From Isoperla grammatica (taxonomy: Eukaryota > Arthropoda > Insecta > Plecoptera > Perlodidae), in NCBI GenBank assembly GCA_945910005.1, contig OX246745.1:37815800-37879799 (forward strand): a stretch of DNA of 64,000 nt, read 5' to 3'. The notes under the pieces are model-generated. The model had not been told where the DNA came from, made no database searches, and was given only the letters and a program-made list of their open reading frames with translations. This document shows, piece by piece, positions 36,194 to 46,505 of this stretch. The position numbers were made by a program, and so were the translations under genes. Within the stretch, counting starts at the first letter, position 1; every line of letters begins with the position of its first letter.

Positions 36194-37314
36194 TCATTTT
36201 GTTCTCTTTTCCTTTGGGATGTAAACATATGCCTTACTTCCAAAGATTCGAATATGTTTGATCGTAGGCTTCTGTTCATTCCACAGTTCATATGGGGTTA
36301 CTTCTATTGCTTTGCTTGGCAATCGATTTTGCAAGTAGCATGCTGTCACGACAGCCTCTCCCCAGGACTTTGTTGGAAGATTTGCATATAATAGCATACA
36401 TTTAGCTGCTTCCATTAGTGACCTGTTTTTGCGCTCTGCAACTCCATTTTATTGAGGTGAGTATGGAACTGTTGTCTGAAATTGAATGCCCTCTTTGGCA
36501 AAAATGCTTCGAGTTTTCTTCCCTGTATATTCGCCACCGGTTTTCTTCCAGACTTATTGGTTACCATAGCAATGTATTCTTCTATCCTAGCTGCAACTTC
36601 ATCCTTGGTATGTAGAAGATACACTGTTGTATATCTTGAGTAATCATCTATGAACGTCAGAAAATGTTTCTTCTTTCCAGGCGTTTCTATCTTCATTGGG
36701 CCAAATACATCAGTGTGAAATAAGTCCAATGGTTGCTTAGCCCGATTCACACTTATCTTAGGAAAAGCTTTCTTAGTCAATTTCCCCTTTATGCAACTAA
36801 CACACTTCATGAGGTTATCACAATTGTCAATTTTCAAATCTACCACAAGATCATTGCATACCAAACTTTTAATAGCTTCCGGATCCCGATGTCCAAGTCG
36901 GCGATGCCACAAGTGGATGCAATTACTGTGCTGTTGTTTAGTTACATTTACCTTTTTCTTACATGACAACTTGAACAAATCATTGACAACATTTGCTTTT
37001 GCCACAATTTCATTGTTGTTCAGAATAATACATTCATGTCCTTTGAAAACAACAACGTACCCTAATTGAGTTAATTTCTGTACCGAAATCAAACTGTCTT
37101 GTAACTGTGGAGCATACATCACATTCTTGACAAGAACTCTTATTGTCTTTGTAGGAGATACAATGCAATTTAAATAACCTTCACCAACTCCTTCAGATAA
37201 CATCTGCTGTCCATTGGCAGTGGTGATCTTATCTATCCTAGTATGATAAAATGTCGTGAAGAAACTTCTATCATTCGTCATGTGACTAGTGGCTCCCGAG
37301 TCTATATACCACAT
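36194..37314 (-). pseudogene. Copia protease and integrase, frameshifted in the catalytic core
   Basis: Protease opens with MWYIDSGATSHMTND (active-site DSG). The integrase zinc finger follows as LWHRRLGHRDPEA and CVSCIKGK, and the core begins LFHTDVFGPMKIETPG (first Asp). Around 36520 the expected SDNGGEY block is damaged: a frameshift leaves GGEYTGKK in a second frame and the second catalytic Asp is lost. The 36415-36194 part (TKSWGEAVVTACYLQNRLP) is the C-terminal continuation. It is preceded by a TAA stop in the text reading PQ-stop-NGVAER. Confidence 0.88.
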
Positions 37315-37315
37315 A

Positions 37316-38160
37316 TTATGTCGTACTGACTGCAGAAGATCTAAAACACACCTCCTTATGATATACTCCCTCTTCGTTATCCACTAGGCCTACACATTTT
37401 GCCTTTTGATAATCGATTTGTTTTTCATACTCTTGCATTTTCTTTTTCCATACTTTGCAATTTTTCTTTAAGTTTTCTTCTTTCTTACATACAAAGCATT
37501 CACGAATCTCCTCACTGTCCTTTTTAAACAACTTGTCTTTGTTATTAAATAGCTTTGAACTTAATGCTGATTCAAACTGTGAATCAACAGCTCCCGAGTT
37601 GTGAAACTTACGCTTGTATTCATCCATAAGCTTACCCTTCACATACTCTAATGTGAGCTCATCATCCGGCCTGGCATCTAATGCTGTTACAAGTGAATCA
37701 TACTCATTTGGTAATCTACCTTATAATAGAGCTGCTACATGAAAATCTTTAATTTCTTCTCCAATTCCACGTAAATGCTCTACCATTTCCAAGGTTCCCC
37801 TGATGTAAACTTGCATCTCTTGGTCCCTTTCTAACTTTGTTTGATATAACTTTCTTAAAAAATATAATTTATTACGTAAATTTGCCCGTTCATGCACTTT
37901 TTGTAGCTCAAGTCACATGCCTCTGGCACTATTGCATTTACAAATGTGGATGATTTGGTTACTATCAACACTCAAGGAAATTGTAGTCTGTGCTTATTCA
38001 TCTTTTTCAGACCAATTGGCAGGTAACTCATCTGGTTTATCACTACTGACAACTAACCACGTACCTTCTCTGATAAGCAGCATTTTCATTATAAACTTCC
38101 ATATCTGGTAGTTACCATCATTCAGCTTTGCAACTGAAAACATCCTTTCTTCTGACATTA
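37316..38160 (-). pseudogene. Copia gag, several stops, altered zinc knuckle
   Basis: The frame starts near 38160 with MSEERMFSVAKL and NYQIWKFIMKMLL, a typical copia Gag opening. It continues through LPNEYDSLVTALDARPDDEL to the knuckle. The knuckle reads CFVCKKEENLKKNC, where the usual His is Asn, so zinc binding would fail. Several in-frame stops lie between 37990 and 37720. Confidence 0.82.
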
Positions 38161-38255
38161 TGTCCACTTACTTTTGAAATGTCAAAATACAAACATTACT
38201 TTAAAACTTTACTTTAGTTACACTGCACTGCAATAGTTTCTTTAAATAAGCAGAA

Positions 38256-38273
38256 CATCCTAAGCCCATAACC
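38256..38273 (-). promoter_or_regulatory. Copia primer-binding site, half-tRNA (initiator Met) type
   Basis: Directly inside the LTR the plus strand contains AAGCCCATAACC, matching the anticodon stem-loop region of initiator tRNA-Met (CCCATAACC) rather than a tRNA 3' end. Priming by an internally cleaved initiator tRNA is known for copia elements of animals. Confidence 0.65.
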
Positions 38274-38450
38274 TGTTAGAAAATAATTTAAACTATCTGT
38301 TTTAAAATATGAATGAACATGATTTATTAACATCAGAAAACACACTGAAAATGTACAAGAAGCCATAGAAACGTCATAACAAAGTCTTGGCTACTTGACA
38401 GCCTTCTATATGTTAACACTACACATTGGTGTCGCACACTATATCCAACA
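38274..38450 (-). repeat. Copia 5' LTR (177 bp)
   Basis: On the minus strand it starts TGTTGGATATAG and ends TTTTCTAACA, with matching TGTT/AACA termini, and is placed directly before the primer site. Only this copy exists in the window, so the boundaries rest on termini and context. Confidence 0.65.
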
Positions 38451-39141
38451 ATTTTTGCTCGCCACAATAAACTGTACATGACAATATTAAAATATTAATT
38501 AATAAAGTTACAATATTTGACAAGTTTGTGTACCACCGGGCATTTGGGAAAACGTCAGTTCAGTAACAATACAAATCTTAAAAAATCAAAATTATATAAA
38601 TGATAAAAGCACACATATATAAAAACAAAACTGGAGAGTTTCAGACAAAGAAGATATGGTATCAAAAAAGGAAAAAGAAAAAATATGGCACTATACTAGA
38701 CCTAAAAGTATAAGGACACATTAATATTTAAGAATATGTTTTCAGTACGCTATTTTTCAGAATAGTTTAATGAATTTGTATTTGAATACAACGATCTTAT
38801 ATCAACTTGCATGTCCGAGTTACAGGTCCATATCGGTAAATGGTAAACGGCAGGTAAAATGTTAAATATAACAGTAAGTGTAATGGTAAAGCAGATTCCA
38901 TTACATTCCTCAGGCAAACGAGCACACCTCTTTGAGTGGCATTCAGTTTTACAACAACTTTCAGAAGATTATCTGGAGCTGGTGCTAATCACACAAGTAT
39001 AATTCTCCTTTCTTTATAACCCATATCTTTGAATAGGATTCAGGTCTACTCCTTTTCACGCATTTATTTGATTGTACACGCTCACGCTGTGGTACCTATT
39101 TAACAGCTCCTGAAGTTGGTGGACGCTGTTCAGCCCTAACA
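38451..39141. other. Unassigned AT-rich stretch
   Basis: I see nothing supportable between the copia LTR and the duplication that starts at 39142. Confidence 0.5.
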
Positions 39142-39424
39142 AACGTGTTCCTGACGCAGTCTTTCCCGTAAACCATCGGTATAGGAGATTTTCAAGGTTT
39201 TCAGTTTTCTTTCCGCCATGCATGCTTACCACTGCCTTCTTCCCCCCATAGGGTTGGCTACATAGCTCATACATAAAACAGATTAAATACCATCTTCTTC
39301 AGCTTTGGTTGCTTATAAACCTTTGAAACAAAACCCAAGGATCAATTTAGATTACGTCGTCATCGATCTTCATGCGAACCATATCCAAAAAAGTATTTCG
39401 TTTTAAAAATGACCTTTGACACAT
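39142..39424. repeat. About 285-bp direct duplication, copy 1
   Basis: It matches 39957-40245 closely over its length (for example TCTTTCCCGTAAACCATCG and GATCAATTTAGATTACGTCG). Differences are mostly substitutions and a C-run expansion in copy 2. Homology ends abruptly at both sides, but neither end has TG/CA termini. Confidence 0.9.
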
Positions 39425-39544
39425 TTTCTCCTTTCGCGAATTAATCATGTATGGGCCACCGTGTACGAACACTGTTACTTGCGTCCACGTTGACACTGTC
39501 ATCTGCTACTTGGCCCGTTTTTAAGCTTCATAGGGATAAGTACC

Positions 39545-39850
39545 TTGGAATGGATCCATGTGATTAAAGAAACAAAGGATTGTTATGTTATCTTTTCGTC
39601 TCTTTCTTGTCTCTCATTCGATGAGTCAATGTATTGCTTACTTGTCTTATATGATATCAGAGTTGTTTATTGCATACCTCTGTTTACATCGGTGCATTTA
39701 GGTATTACCTACCCAGGGACTGTTACCTTATCGTGGCAGGCAAATGTGTGTGCTTTGTTAATCCCGAGACCTATACCAGTGGAAGCATATGATCCTGGTA
39801 GGACCACTCAAGCCAAACAGATCGAGGAGGAGAAGCCAGACGAAATGTAG
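39545..39850 (+). CDS. Unassigned ORF between two direct repeats (101 aa)
   Basis: The frame starts MEWIHVIKETKDC and ends QIEEEKPDEM. The N-terminal 70 residues are hydrophobic and could form one or two membrane segments (about residues 12-60), followed by a charged tail. I recognise no family. It might be an exon, but no splice sites are convincing and the length is within chance. It is included because it lies alone between two near-identical 285-bp repeats. Confidence 0.2.
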   Translation: MEWIHVIKETKDCYVIFSSLSCLSFDESMYCLLVLYDIRVVYCIPLFTSVHLGITYPGTVTLSWQANVCALLIPRPIPVEAYDPGRTTQAKQIEEEKPDEM

Positions 39851-39956
39851 TCCACACCCTCCCTTTTTCTCATCGCCCTTCTACTGCCCCATTCCTCCAC
39901 ATCTTCCTCTTCATATTTCACCCACTTATCGTCTCCATTAGCCAAGTTGCAAAAAT

Positions 39957-40245
39957 AACGTGTTCCTGACGCAGTCTTTCCCGTAAACCATCGCTAGCGG
40001 AGATTTTCATGGTTTTCAGTTTTCTTTCCGCCATGCATGCTTACCACTGCCTTCTCCCCCCCCCCCATCCTAGGGTTGGCTACATAGCTAATACATAAAA
40101 CAGATTAAATAGCATCTTCTTCAGCTTTGGTTGCTAATAAACCTTTGAAACAAAACCCAAGGATCAATTTAGATTACGTCGTCACCGATCTTCATGCGAA
40201 CAATATCCAAAAAAGTATATCCTTTTAAAAGTGACCTTTGACACA
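39957..40245. repeat. About 285-bp direct duplication, copy 2
   Basis: Partner of 39142-39424. It has a longer C-run (about 40058-40068) than copy 1. Confidence 0.9.
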
Positions 40246-40249
40246 ACAT

Positions 40250-40358
40250 AACTAAACATCAGTTTAGTTACTGAGTGGGTTAACTCTAAATGTGAATTTA
40301 TTTATTTATTTTTATTTTTATATGGGACGTAAAACCTAAATATCATCATCATTTAGGC
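40250..40358 (+). mobile_element. SINE 3' fragment
   Basis: CTAAATGTGAATTTATTTAT matches the 3' end of the tRNA-derived SINE at 44893-45316. It is followed by ATGGGACGTAAAACC and a CATCATCAT tail that also ends the SINE at 59020-59205. It is therefore a composite of two SINE tails. Confidence 0.55.
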
Positions 40359-41511
40359 ACTGATGAGAGAGACTCAAACTGATTGATGAAGTTTGATTGT
40401 TGATGTTGAAGTCATACCTTGACCTTCTCTTAATTAAAACTCTGTACACTTATAAGATCAACTGAGCGACCTGCCCAGTATAGATCAGATATTTGGATCA
40501 CATGCGAGTCATCCAGAAAGACTTGGCGTCCATCAGGATGATCCTTTTTCGAGTTTGTTATTCGCTTGAAGATATAATCGCGCCCTTCTCGTGTAAGCGT
40601 GCCTACTTTCTGCTTCAATATAAGGTTACATTTCGAAAACAGATTGCAGAAATAGCATCCTGTTTTCCGTCTGTTCAGATTTAATAGACTTTTTCATTGT
40701 CTACTATGTCTATGAATTGGAACCATTCATTGATGTTTTGGTTTCACGTTCATTTGTTTGCAAAAATAGAACAATAAGTAACAAGTCCGTTGATTTTATA
40801 AAGGATCTTAAAATTTTGCAATAATCTTATGTATCTACAACAGACGCAGCTCGTTCCAAAAATCCTTCGAATATTACACCCAGCTCGTTAAGATCTACGA
40901 TCGTCAACCTCCATGCTATCTACACTGTGGGTTTATTGTATGGTGGGCTGTTTTATTGAATATCTTTGCAAATAGAACACCATTGCGATTTTGACTGATT
41001 TAGTACCAACCACAGATGATCTTGTGAAAGTTATACGGTGTTGTAAAACTGATTGCCAGACTCAAAAAAGAGCTGTCATTAGTAGGGAATGAATTGCTCG
41101 TCTGCCTGCAAGGAATGCAATGGAATGAGCTATACCAATTCACATTTACCTATGTTGACCACAGTGACAGCGATATGAACCCGTTACTTGATAAGAGATT
41201 GTTGTAGTTTCAAATTATAATTCATCTAAGTACTCTGGAAAATAGCTTTATGAAAACATGTTCTAAACTATTCATAATTGATGTGGTCTATACATGTTTA
41301 GGTCATAGGAGGGGTACTTATCGTGAAAGGAGAGAATCATCCATGATATTCAGATAAATACATATTTGAAAATTGATATGCCGTTATATCAATTTAATTA
41401 TTTAAAATATATTTTTAGTAACATCTTATATATAATTTGTGACTCTTTTTTTACCTCTAGTGACCCCTGTGTGATAAAAGGAAGTCATTGACCATAGTTA
41501 ATGTCAACCTG
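40359..41511. other. Unassigned stretch
   Basis: No supportable gene. A 62-codon minus frame (40430-40618, with GRDYIFKRITNSKKDHP) reads protein-like but has no recognisable motif or partner. Confidence 0.4.
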
Positions 41512-41519
41512 CACTTATA

Positions 41520-43207
41520 CATTGGCGGCGCTACGGGGGTGCATGGGGGGGCAATTGCCCCCCCAAAAAATGGCCTGCCCCCCCGCTTGCCCCCCACTTG
41601 TAGTGAACTGTTCTGAATTAATGTGTTAATCAATTGCATTTAATAATACATTGGTTCATAAATTGGTTAAAAGGTGTTCAAGAAATATTTGCATAAGAAG
41701 TTCCGCAGGCCGTGTATGTTCATTGTTTTAATCATAGGGTAAACTTGGTGTATGTGGATGTTTGCAAAGGAAACTATTCTGTTTCCCGATTTATAGCGCA
41801 ATTGCAAAGACTCTACGTTTTCGTATCTCGGTCAACAGTACACCCTGTATTTGTTGCATTGCAAAAGGAGGGGGGCAGTCGAGTGGTTGAATTGAAGCAC
41901 CTATCAGAAACACGTTGGGTTTGCCAGATAGCTGCGTGTGTGTGATGCAGTCAAATCAACGTTTTCTGTGCTGATTTTACTTCTCCATCGTATTTCAGTA
42001 GAATCAAGCACAATGAAAGGTAATGAAGCGCGGGGTATTTTGGAGCAAATTGACTTTGAATTTCTTTTGTGCTTGCACTTGTTCAGTGACGTTCTTCGAG
42101 ACTTAAAATTAGTTTCCGACTACCTTCAAAAGTCAGACTGTGATATGGCACATGCTTGTGTTCTTGTCGATTTATTGGTGGACACATTCGAACAAATGAG
42201 ATTGGAACCTGGGAAGTTCAATGCATTGATGACAAACGTAAAACTAATTGCCGAGGAAAACTCCATTGAACTCTCTAAGAATCGCAACTCTCGAATGCGC
42301 AAGCTTCCCAAAAGATTTGCCAGCTTCGCCACCGAACTGCAAACTAGTGAAAGTGAGATACTTCGTAGTGATGACGACTTCAGGATTAAAAGATTTAATC
42401 CTGTTCTTGATCATATGATCACCGAGTTAAAAAAGGAGGTTCACTAGCAACAGTGGCGTGTTGAACGGGATAAGTGCAATGAATCCTACATGTGTCAATT
42501 TCCTAAAATTCAATAAGTTAAAACCATTAGCCGACCATTACCGCTGTGATATGGAGAGTATTGAGGCTGAAGTAAAATTATTCCCGCTTGTGTTAAAAAG
42601 AATAGAAAAAGAGACCAATGCCAAAGTTGATTCGACAATCAAATTGGCAACTGTGCTAAACAAATATAAAATGTCATTCAATGAACTTCACAAACTGGTG
42701 GTGATAGCAATTACCATTCCGCCTTCCAGCGCAGGGTGTGAGAGATCTTTTTCAAGTTTGCGCCAAATAAAATCGTATCTACGAAACAATATGGGCAACA
42801 CTCGTCTCGCTAATTCGGCTGTGTTAGGTATTGAAAAATCACTCGCAAAATCTTTAGATTTAAATCAAGTAGTGGATCGATTTGCAGTTTCCCACAATAA
42901 CAGACGAATACAGCTAGTGTAGGACTCCGTCATCAATCAATACATCAATCAGCTCGTCTGCGTATCATTTGGGATTTTTGATGAGTGAATAATCAATTAT
43001 TTAATGTGGTTTCTAATTTATAATTTAATTTTTCTTTTTTTTAATTTGTCCCCCTGTCACAATCCCAGTGTTTATGCGATCTTTGGAGAGGGGGGGGGGG
43101 TGGCAACGGATAAGAAGATAAGGGGATTACATTTTTTCTTGCCCCCTCAACATATTGCGTTGCCCCTGCTCTGCCCCCCCATTGATCTTTTTCTGGCGCC
43201 GCCACTG
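41520..43207 (+). mobile_element. hAT DNA transposon with broken transposase (1688 bp)
   Basis: The ends (ATTGGCGGCGC at the left, GCGCCGCCACTG at the right) are near-inverted and flanked by a perfect 8-bp duplication CACTTATA (41512-41519 and 43208-43215). G/C runs lie inside both ends. The interior carries the C-terminal two thirds of a hAT transposase in three frames. An intact hAT of this type would be considerably longer, so this copy has lost its N-terminal zinc finger and first catalytic part. Confidence 0.95.
41712..42922 (+). pseudogene. hAT transposase, N-truncated, two frameshifts
   Basis: hAT transposases cut and rejoin DNA using three acidic residues and dimerise through a C-terminal domain. 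The readable part begins HCFNHRVNLVYVDV and LSETRWV (41712-41945) and shifts frame near 41940. It runs through 41938-42447, shifts again near 42450, and ends with the dimerisation domain ITIPPSSAGCERSFSSL and KSYLRN (about 42700-42790). The style resembles hAT transposases annotated as zinc finger MYM-type-like in animals. The DNA-binding N-terminus is absent. Confidence 0.9.
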
Positions 43208-43255
43208 CACTTATAAGCATTCATTACAATCCAACTTAACTAGTTTGGGTACATT

Positions 43256-43444
43256 TAAAATTTTGAAGTCTTATTATAATTATAATTTTAATTAAAGCTC
43301 CATAAAAAAAATCCTAGCCGTCGGATTTTTGCGGATTTTGAGTATATTAAATAAGATTTTTTCTGAAGAAAATGATTCCAAAAACACTAATTTTGCAATT
43401 TGTCCGAGGTTTGGTCCTATTTTTATGTAAATGGTCTGGATCAT
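43256..43444. repeat. 190-bp dispersed repeat, copy 1
   Basis: It is closely similar to 58011-58198 (shared TTTTGAAGTCTTATT start, CGTCGGATTTTTGCGGAT centre, TTTTTATGTAAATGG near the end). Both copies end at the same base run CTGGATCA and abut a retroelement fragment. No inverted termini are visible. Confidence 0.85.
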
Positions 43445-43445
43445 A

Positions 43446-44392
43446 AGGTTGTTTGCTGATAATTGCGTCTTGTATAGGGTTTTTAAGAGGGTGGAGGATG
43501 CTAAGTTGTTGCAGGATGATTTGAACAGGATAGAGAAGTGGGCTGTATAATCGGTTTGAATGCGGGAAAGTGTAAAGTGGTGGGGTTCACGCGTAAATTA
43601 AAAGGGGATTCGAGAGAGTATTTTCTTGAGGGGGTAGTTCTAGAAAAGGTGAAGAGGTGTAAGTATTTGAGAATTGTATTGGCCAAAGATTTGGGATGGG
43701 GGGACCAGGTGCAGGAAAGTGTAAGAAAGGGATATAGAAACTTAGGGTTTGTCATGAGAAATTTGAAGGGAGCCAGTAGGGAGGTAAAGGATTCGGCTTA
43801 CAAGACAGTGGAACGGCCTATATTGGAATATGGTGGTGCGGTGTGCGATCCAAATAGGAAGGGGGAGGTCATGGAATTAGAGAAGGTGCAGCGTAGGGCG
43901 GCAAGGAAGGTTACGGGACAAGTTAGGAGATGGAGGTATGTGGAAAATAGGTTAAGGAATGTGGTAAGGGTTTATGATAGTGTTACAGCAATGGTGGGAG
44001 AACTGGGTTGGGAGTCCTTAGAGGAGAGACGAAGGAGTGATAGGATGTGTAATTTATATAGAGCAGCTAGGGGAAAATGAGGGTGGGGGGAAATCCAGAG
44101 CAGGTTGCAAGAAGGAGTTTATAGAGGGAGGGGAGATCATAATTGGAAGTTTCAGCGTCGGGTAGTGATAAGTTATCTGGGTAGATTTGGTTTTGTTGAG
44201 AGAACGGTAAGGGAGAGGAATGAGTTGCCTGAGGAGGTTGTTGAGTGCGAGTCAGTAAGGGACTTTAGAATAGATTGAATAGATAGGAGGTAATGAGGGA
44301 GGGTGGGGAGGGGGGAGGTTTGGATAGGTTGTCACCGGGTAGTTGTGGCCCATTTGCAGCCTTTAAGTGTTTAATCAAATCTAATCTAATCT
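43446..44392 (+). mobile_element. LINE 3' end (RT C-terminus), Jockey/CR1-like, 5'-truncated
   Basis: The element begins inside RT at LFADNCVLYRVF, where the usual FADD box is FADN. After a frameshift the 43538-44080 frame continues with NAGKCKVVGFTRK, YLRIVLAKDL and RPILEYGGAVCDP. It then has LEKVQRRAARKVTG and GWESLEERR, followed by REWNELPEEVVECESVRDF near 44225. This is the thumb and C-terminal region shared by Jockey- and CR1-type LINEs. The copy ends in an (AATCT)n-like tail at about 44372-44392. 5' truncation is the usual outcome of LINE insertion. Confidence 0.88.
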
Positions 44393-44394
44393 TG

Positions 44395-44592
44395 GTACTC
44401 ACAGCCTTCGTTCAAGAAGGCTGTGTCCAGAACGTTTTGTAAACATGGCGGACGACGATGATACCGTTTACGAACTAATAATAAACAAGTGCAAAAATAT
44501 CCTGCACTGTCTGATTTCCGCAGCAAATTATACAAGACACAATAAAGATGTTATATGGGGAAAAATTGCTCATGATTTGTACATTGATGGGT
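44395..44592 (+). other. MADDDDT unit, left copy: upstream region and start of a coding-like exon
   Basis: After a small palindrome (CAGCCTTCGTTCAAGAAGGCTG) comes an ATG at 44453 opening MADDDDTVYELIINKCKN, then DVIWGKIAHDLYIDG near 44590. The WGKIA-x-x-L spacing recalls MADF/Myb-SANT-like DNA-binding domains, but this is a weak resemblance. The same unit occurs inverted at 50300-51712. The frame is interrupted at 44593 by an inserted element, and matching sequence resumes at 45687 (AAGGCTGTGCGGGC). Confidence 0.5.
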
Positions 44593-44593
44593 A

Positions 44594-45686
44594 AGTCCTA
44601 CCTGTCTTCCTAGGCCTAGTGGGAGCATAACCTCACTCAGCTGTCACTCTTTCATTTGGTATTAGAGGCCTATATGTGTTGATAAGAGCTAGTCTAGGCC
44701 TCGTTCTTTTGAGTTTTGTCTATGATTTATCCATGAGAAAAAGGTTAATATTGACTATAAAACGAAATATTACACTGAGTACGTACCGAAAAGTCCATTG
44801 GAATACGATTGTGGGTAGCGGTGCGCACTCAGTGCAGTCCAGTGCACCCATTGGAAAACACCATTAACCACAATGAAATCATTCGTTTACGAAGGTGGCT
44901 CGCTGGTCCAGTGGTTTGCATCCCTGCTTCCAATGCAGAAGGTCCTGGGTTCAAATCCTGCTTCAGGCAGAAGTTTTTTAACTTCTAATGTAGATTCAAT
45001 TCTACTTCTTGGCTTAGGAATAAGTAAACAGTGACTTTGGAGCCGTCCTAGCAACGAAGCACTCAATAAATTCAAAGTTGTTCAGACTCGGCCTTGTTGA
45101 TCCTGGCATTTGACCGCATGTGTTCGCACTGTCCAATCACTGATTCATATATGTTTCTTATTTGAAATATCGACCTTTGATTGGTTATCACTCACTCGTC
45201 GATGGCTTTCGAAGCCTACAGTGTTGGTTCAGTCACTTTAAATTAAAGTCCCCCACTGTAAATCAGTTTTGTTACTGAGTGGGAGGACTCTAAATGTGAA
45301 TTTATTTATTTATTTAAGAAGAATACGGCGACGAAGATTTGAGCAATTTTTTTTCGAATTTTTGCTTTATGATAGATTCGTAATAATAATCGAAATGTGT
45401 GTGTTCGTCGATGTCACATACGTCTACATACATACGTACGTGCATACATACTTAATACGTACGCGTTTATACTGCAAGCAAAGAGAAATAACAAATTCTT
45501 AGACCAAGGCCATGGGCCTAATGTAGGCACAACACTTCATCCAATTACTAGATCTATTTGAAATAAAAATTAATATGGCTTGGGCTAAGGCCTATGGCTA
45601 GGCTTTCCCTGGGACCCAGCAAATGAAAGAGTGACAGCTGAGTGAGGTTATGCTCCCACTAGGCCTAGGAAGACAGGTAGGACTTA
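44594..45686. mobile_element. DNA transposon with 65-bp terminal inverted repeats, inserted in the left MADDDDT unit
   Basis: AGTCCTACCTGTCTTCCTAG at the left end is inverted, essentially perfectly over about 65 bp, at 45623-45686. TA flanks both sides, as for Tc1/mariner-type insertions. Comparison with the uninterrupted right copy (GACGTTAACGCTGTGCGGGC) shows the host sequence resuming right after the element, which confirms the boundaries. It contains a nested tRNA-derived SINE and no transposase. Confidence 0.75.
44893..45316 (+). mobile_element. tRNA-derived SINE
   Basis: The head has a box A-like TGGTCCAGTGG and a box B GGTTCAAATCC at tRNA spacing (44905-44962). It does not fold as a clean functional tRNA. 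The body ends CTCTAAATGTGAATTTATTT with an (ATTT)n tail, shared with 40250-40300. It is nested in the 44594-45686 element. Confidence 0.7.
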
Positions 45687-46424
45687 AGGCTGTGCGGGCA
45701 CGGCTCGAGCGTGAATGCATGCTCCACGAAAACCTTTTTTTAAGCAATCTTTTCTCAGCGCCACCTTTACCAAACTCCGTTAAGTCCTTGAAAACATAAT
45801 TGTCTTTATGTGAAATGGAAAAAAATTCACAATTTTGTTTAATTTCTAGGGAGTCTTATGTTGTAATCATGCGAAAATTTAGTTTTTACATAACTTTTTC
45901 ACTATTTTTCATCTAAATATTCCGATTTTTTAAAAACAGGTGTATATTTATATTTTGGTGGCCGTGACGAAGTTTCAAAATTTTCCAATTGGTTGAACGT
46001 ATACAATAAAATAAAAACAAAACAAACATTTAAACGGAGCGCGCTCGCCTCCTGCGTCTGTCGTTACTGTACACTAGCGCTTTGCGACCTGCATGGTGTT
46101 GAAGTAACCGCGAACTAAGGGTGGAGAAGGGAAAGAAAGAGACAGGTAGCGAGGCGAAGAGAGTAAGGGATTGTTTACAATAGAGTCCGGCTACTCTCGA
46201 GTCTCGACCGTCTGGCGGAAGACTGGTTTGTCTGTCCAAGAGTGTCAAAACATTTCCTGTCATCCCTACAGAGAAGACACGTGTTTTCAGTCGGGAAATA
46301 ATTGTCGATTGTCAATCAGATAAATTACGATGGCATTTTCATTCTGGCGTTACGTTACGTCTGGTCTTACATCTTGGCAATATGCGAATCGAGACGTTGA
46401 GTGGATAGAGTAGTATATAAGATA
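45687..46424. other. End of left MADDDDT unit, then unassigned
   Basis: The first about 40 bp continue the MADDDDT unit (GCTGTGCGGGC). Beyond that I see no supported feature. Confidence 0.45.
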
Positions 46425-46505
46425 AAGAATACTACATTTCATCCATGCCCAAACCAAGATTCGAACCTATAGCTGCGGTTTAGTAGAACGCCTACATTCG
46501 ACTAC
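46425..46505 (-). mobile_element. tRNA-like SINE head (minus)
   Basis: The minus strand carries GGTTCGAATCTTGG (box B) preceded at tRNA distance by a GTAGGCGTTCTACTAAACCGC segment resembling an anticodon arm. No clear functional tRNA fold was established. Confidence 0.4.

Larger units (their letters stand above)
35035..38450 (-). mobile_element. Ty1/copia LTR retrotransposon, 3'-truncated and inactive
   Basis: On the minus strand a 177-bp LTR is followed by a primer site, gag, protease, integrase and then RT. Integrase before RT is the diagnostic Ty1/copia order. Homology stops near 35035 within RT, so RNase H and the 3' LTR are missing. Frames are broken throughout. No second LTR is present in the window. 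Confidence 0.9.

Noticed and set aside
44893..44970. A functional tRNA gene (also considered at 49590, 59030 and 60345)
   Set aside because: Box A and B motifs are present but acceptor stems do not close convincingly, and each head continues into a repeated SINE body.
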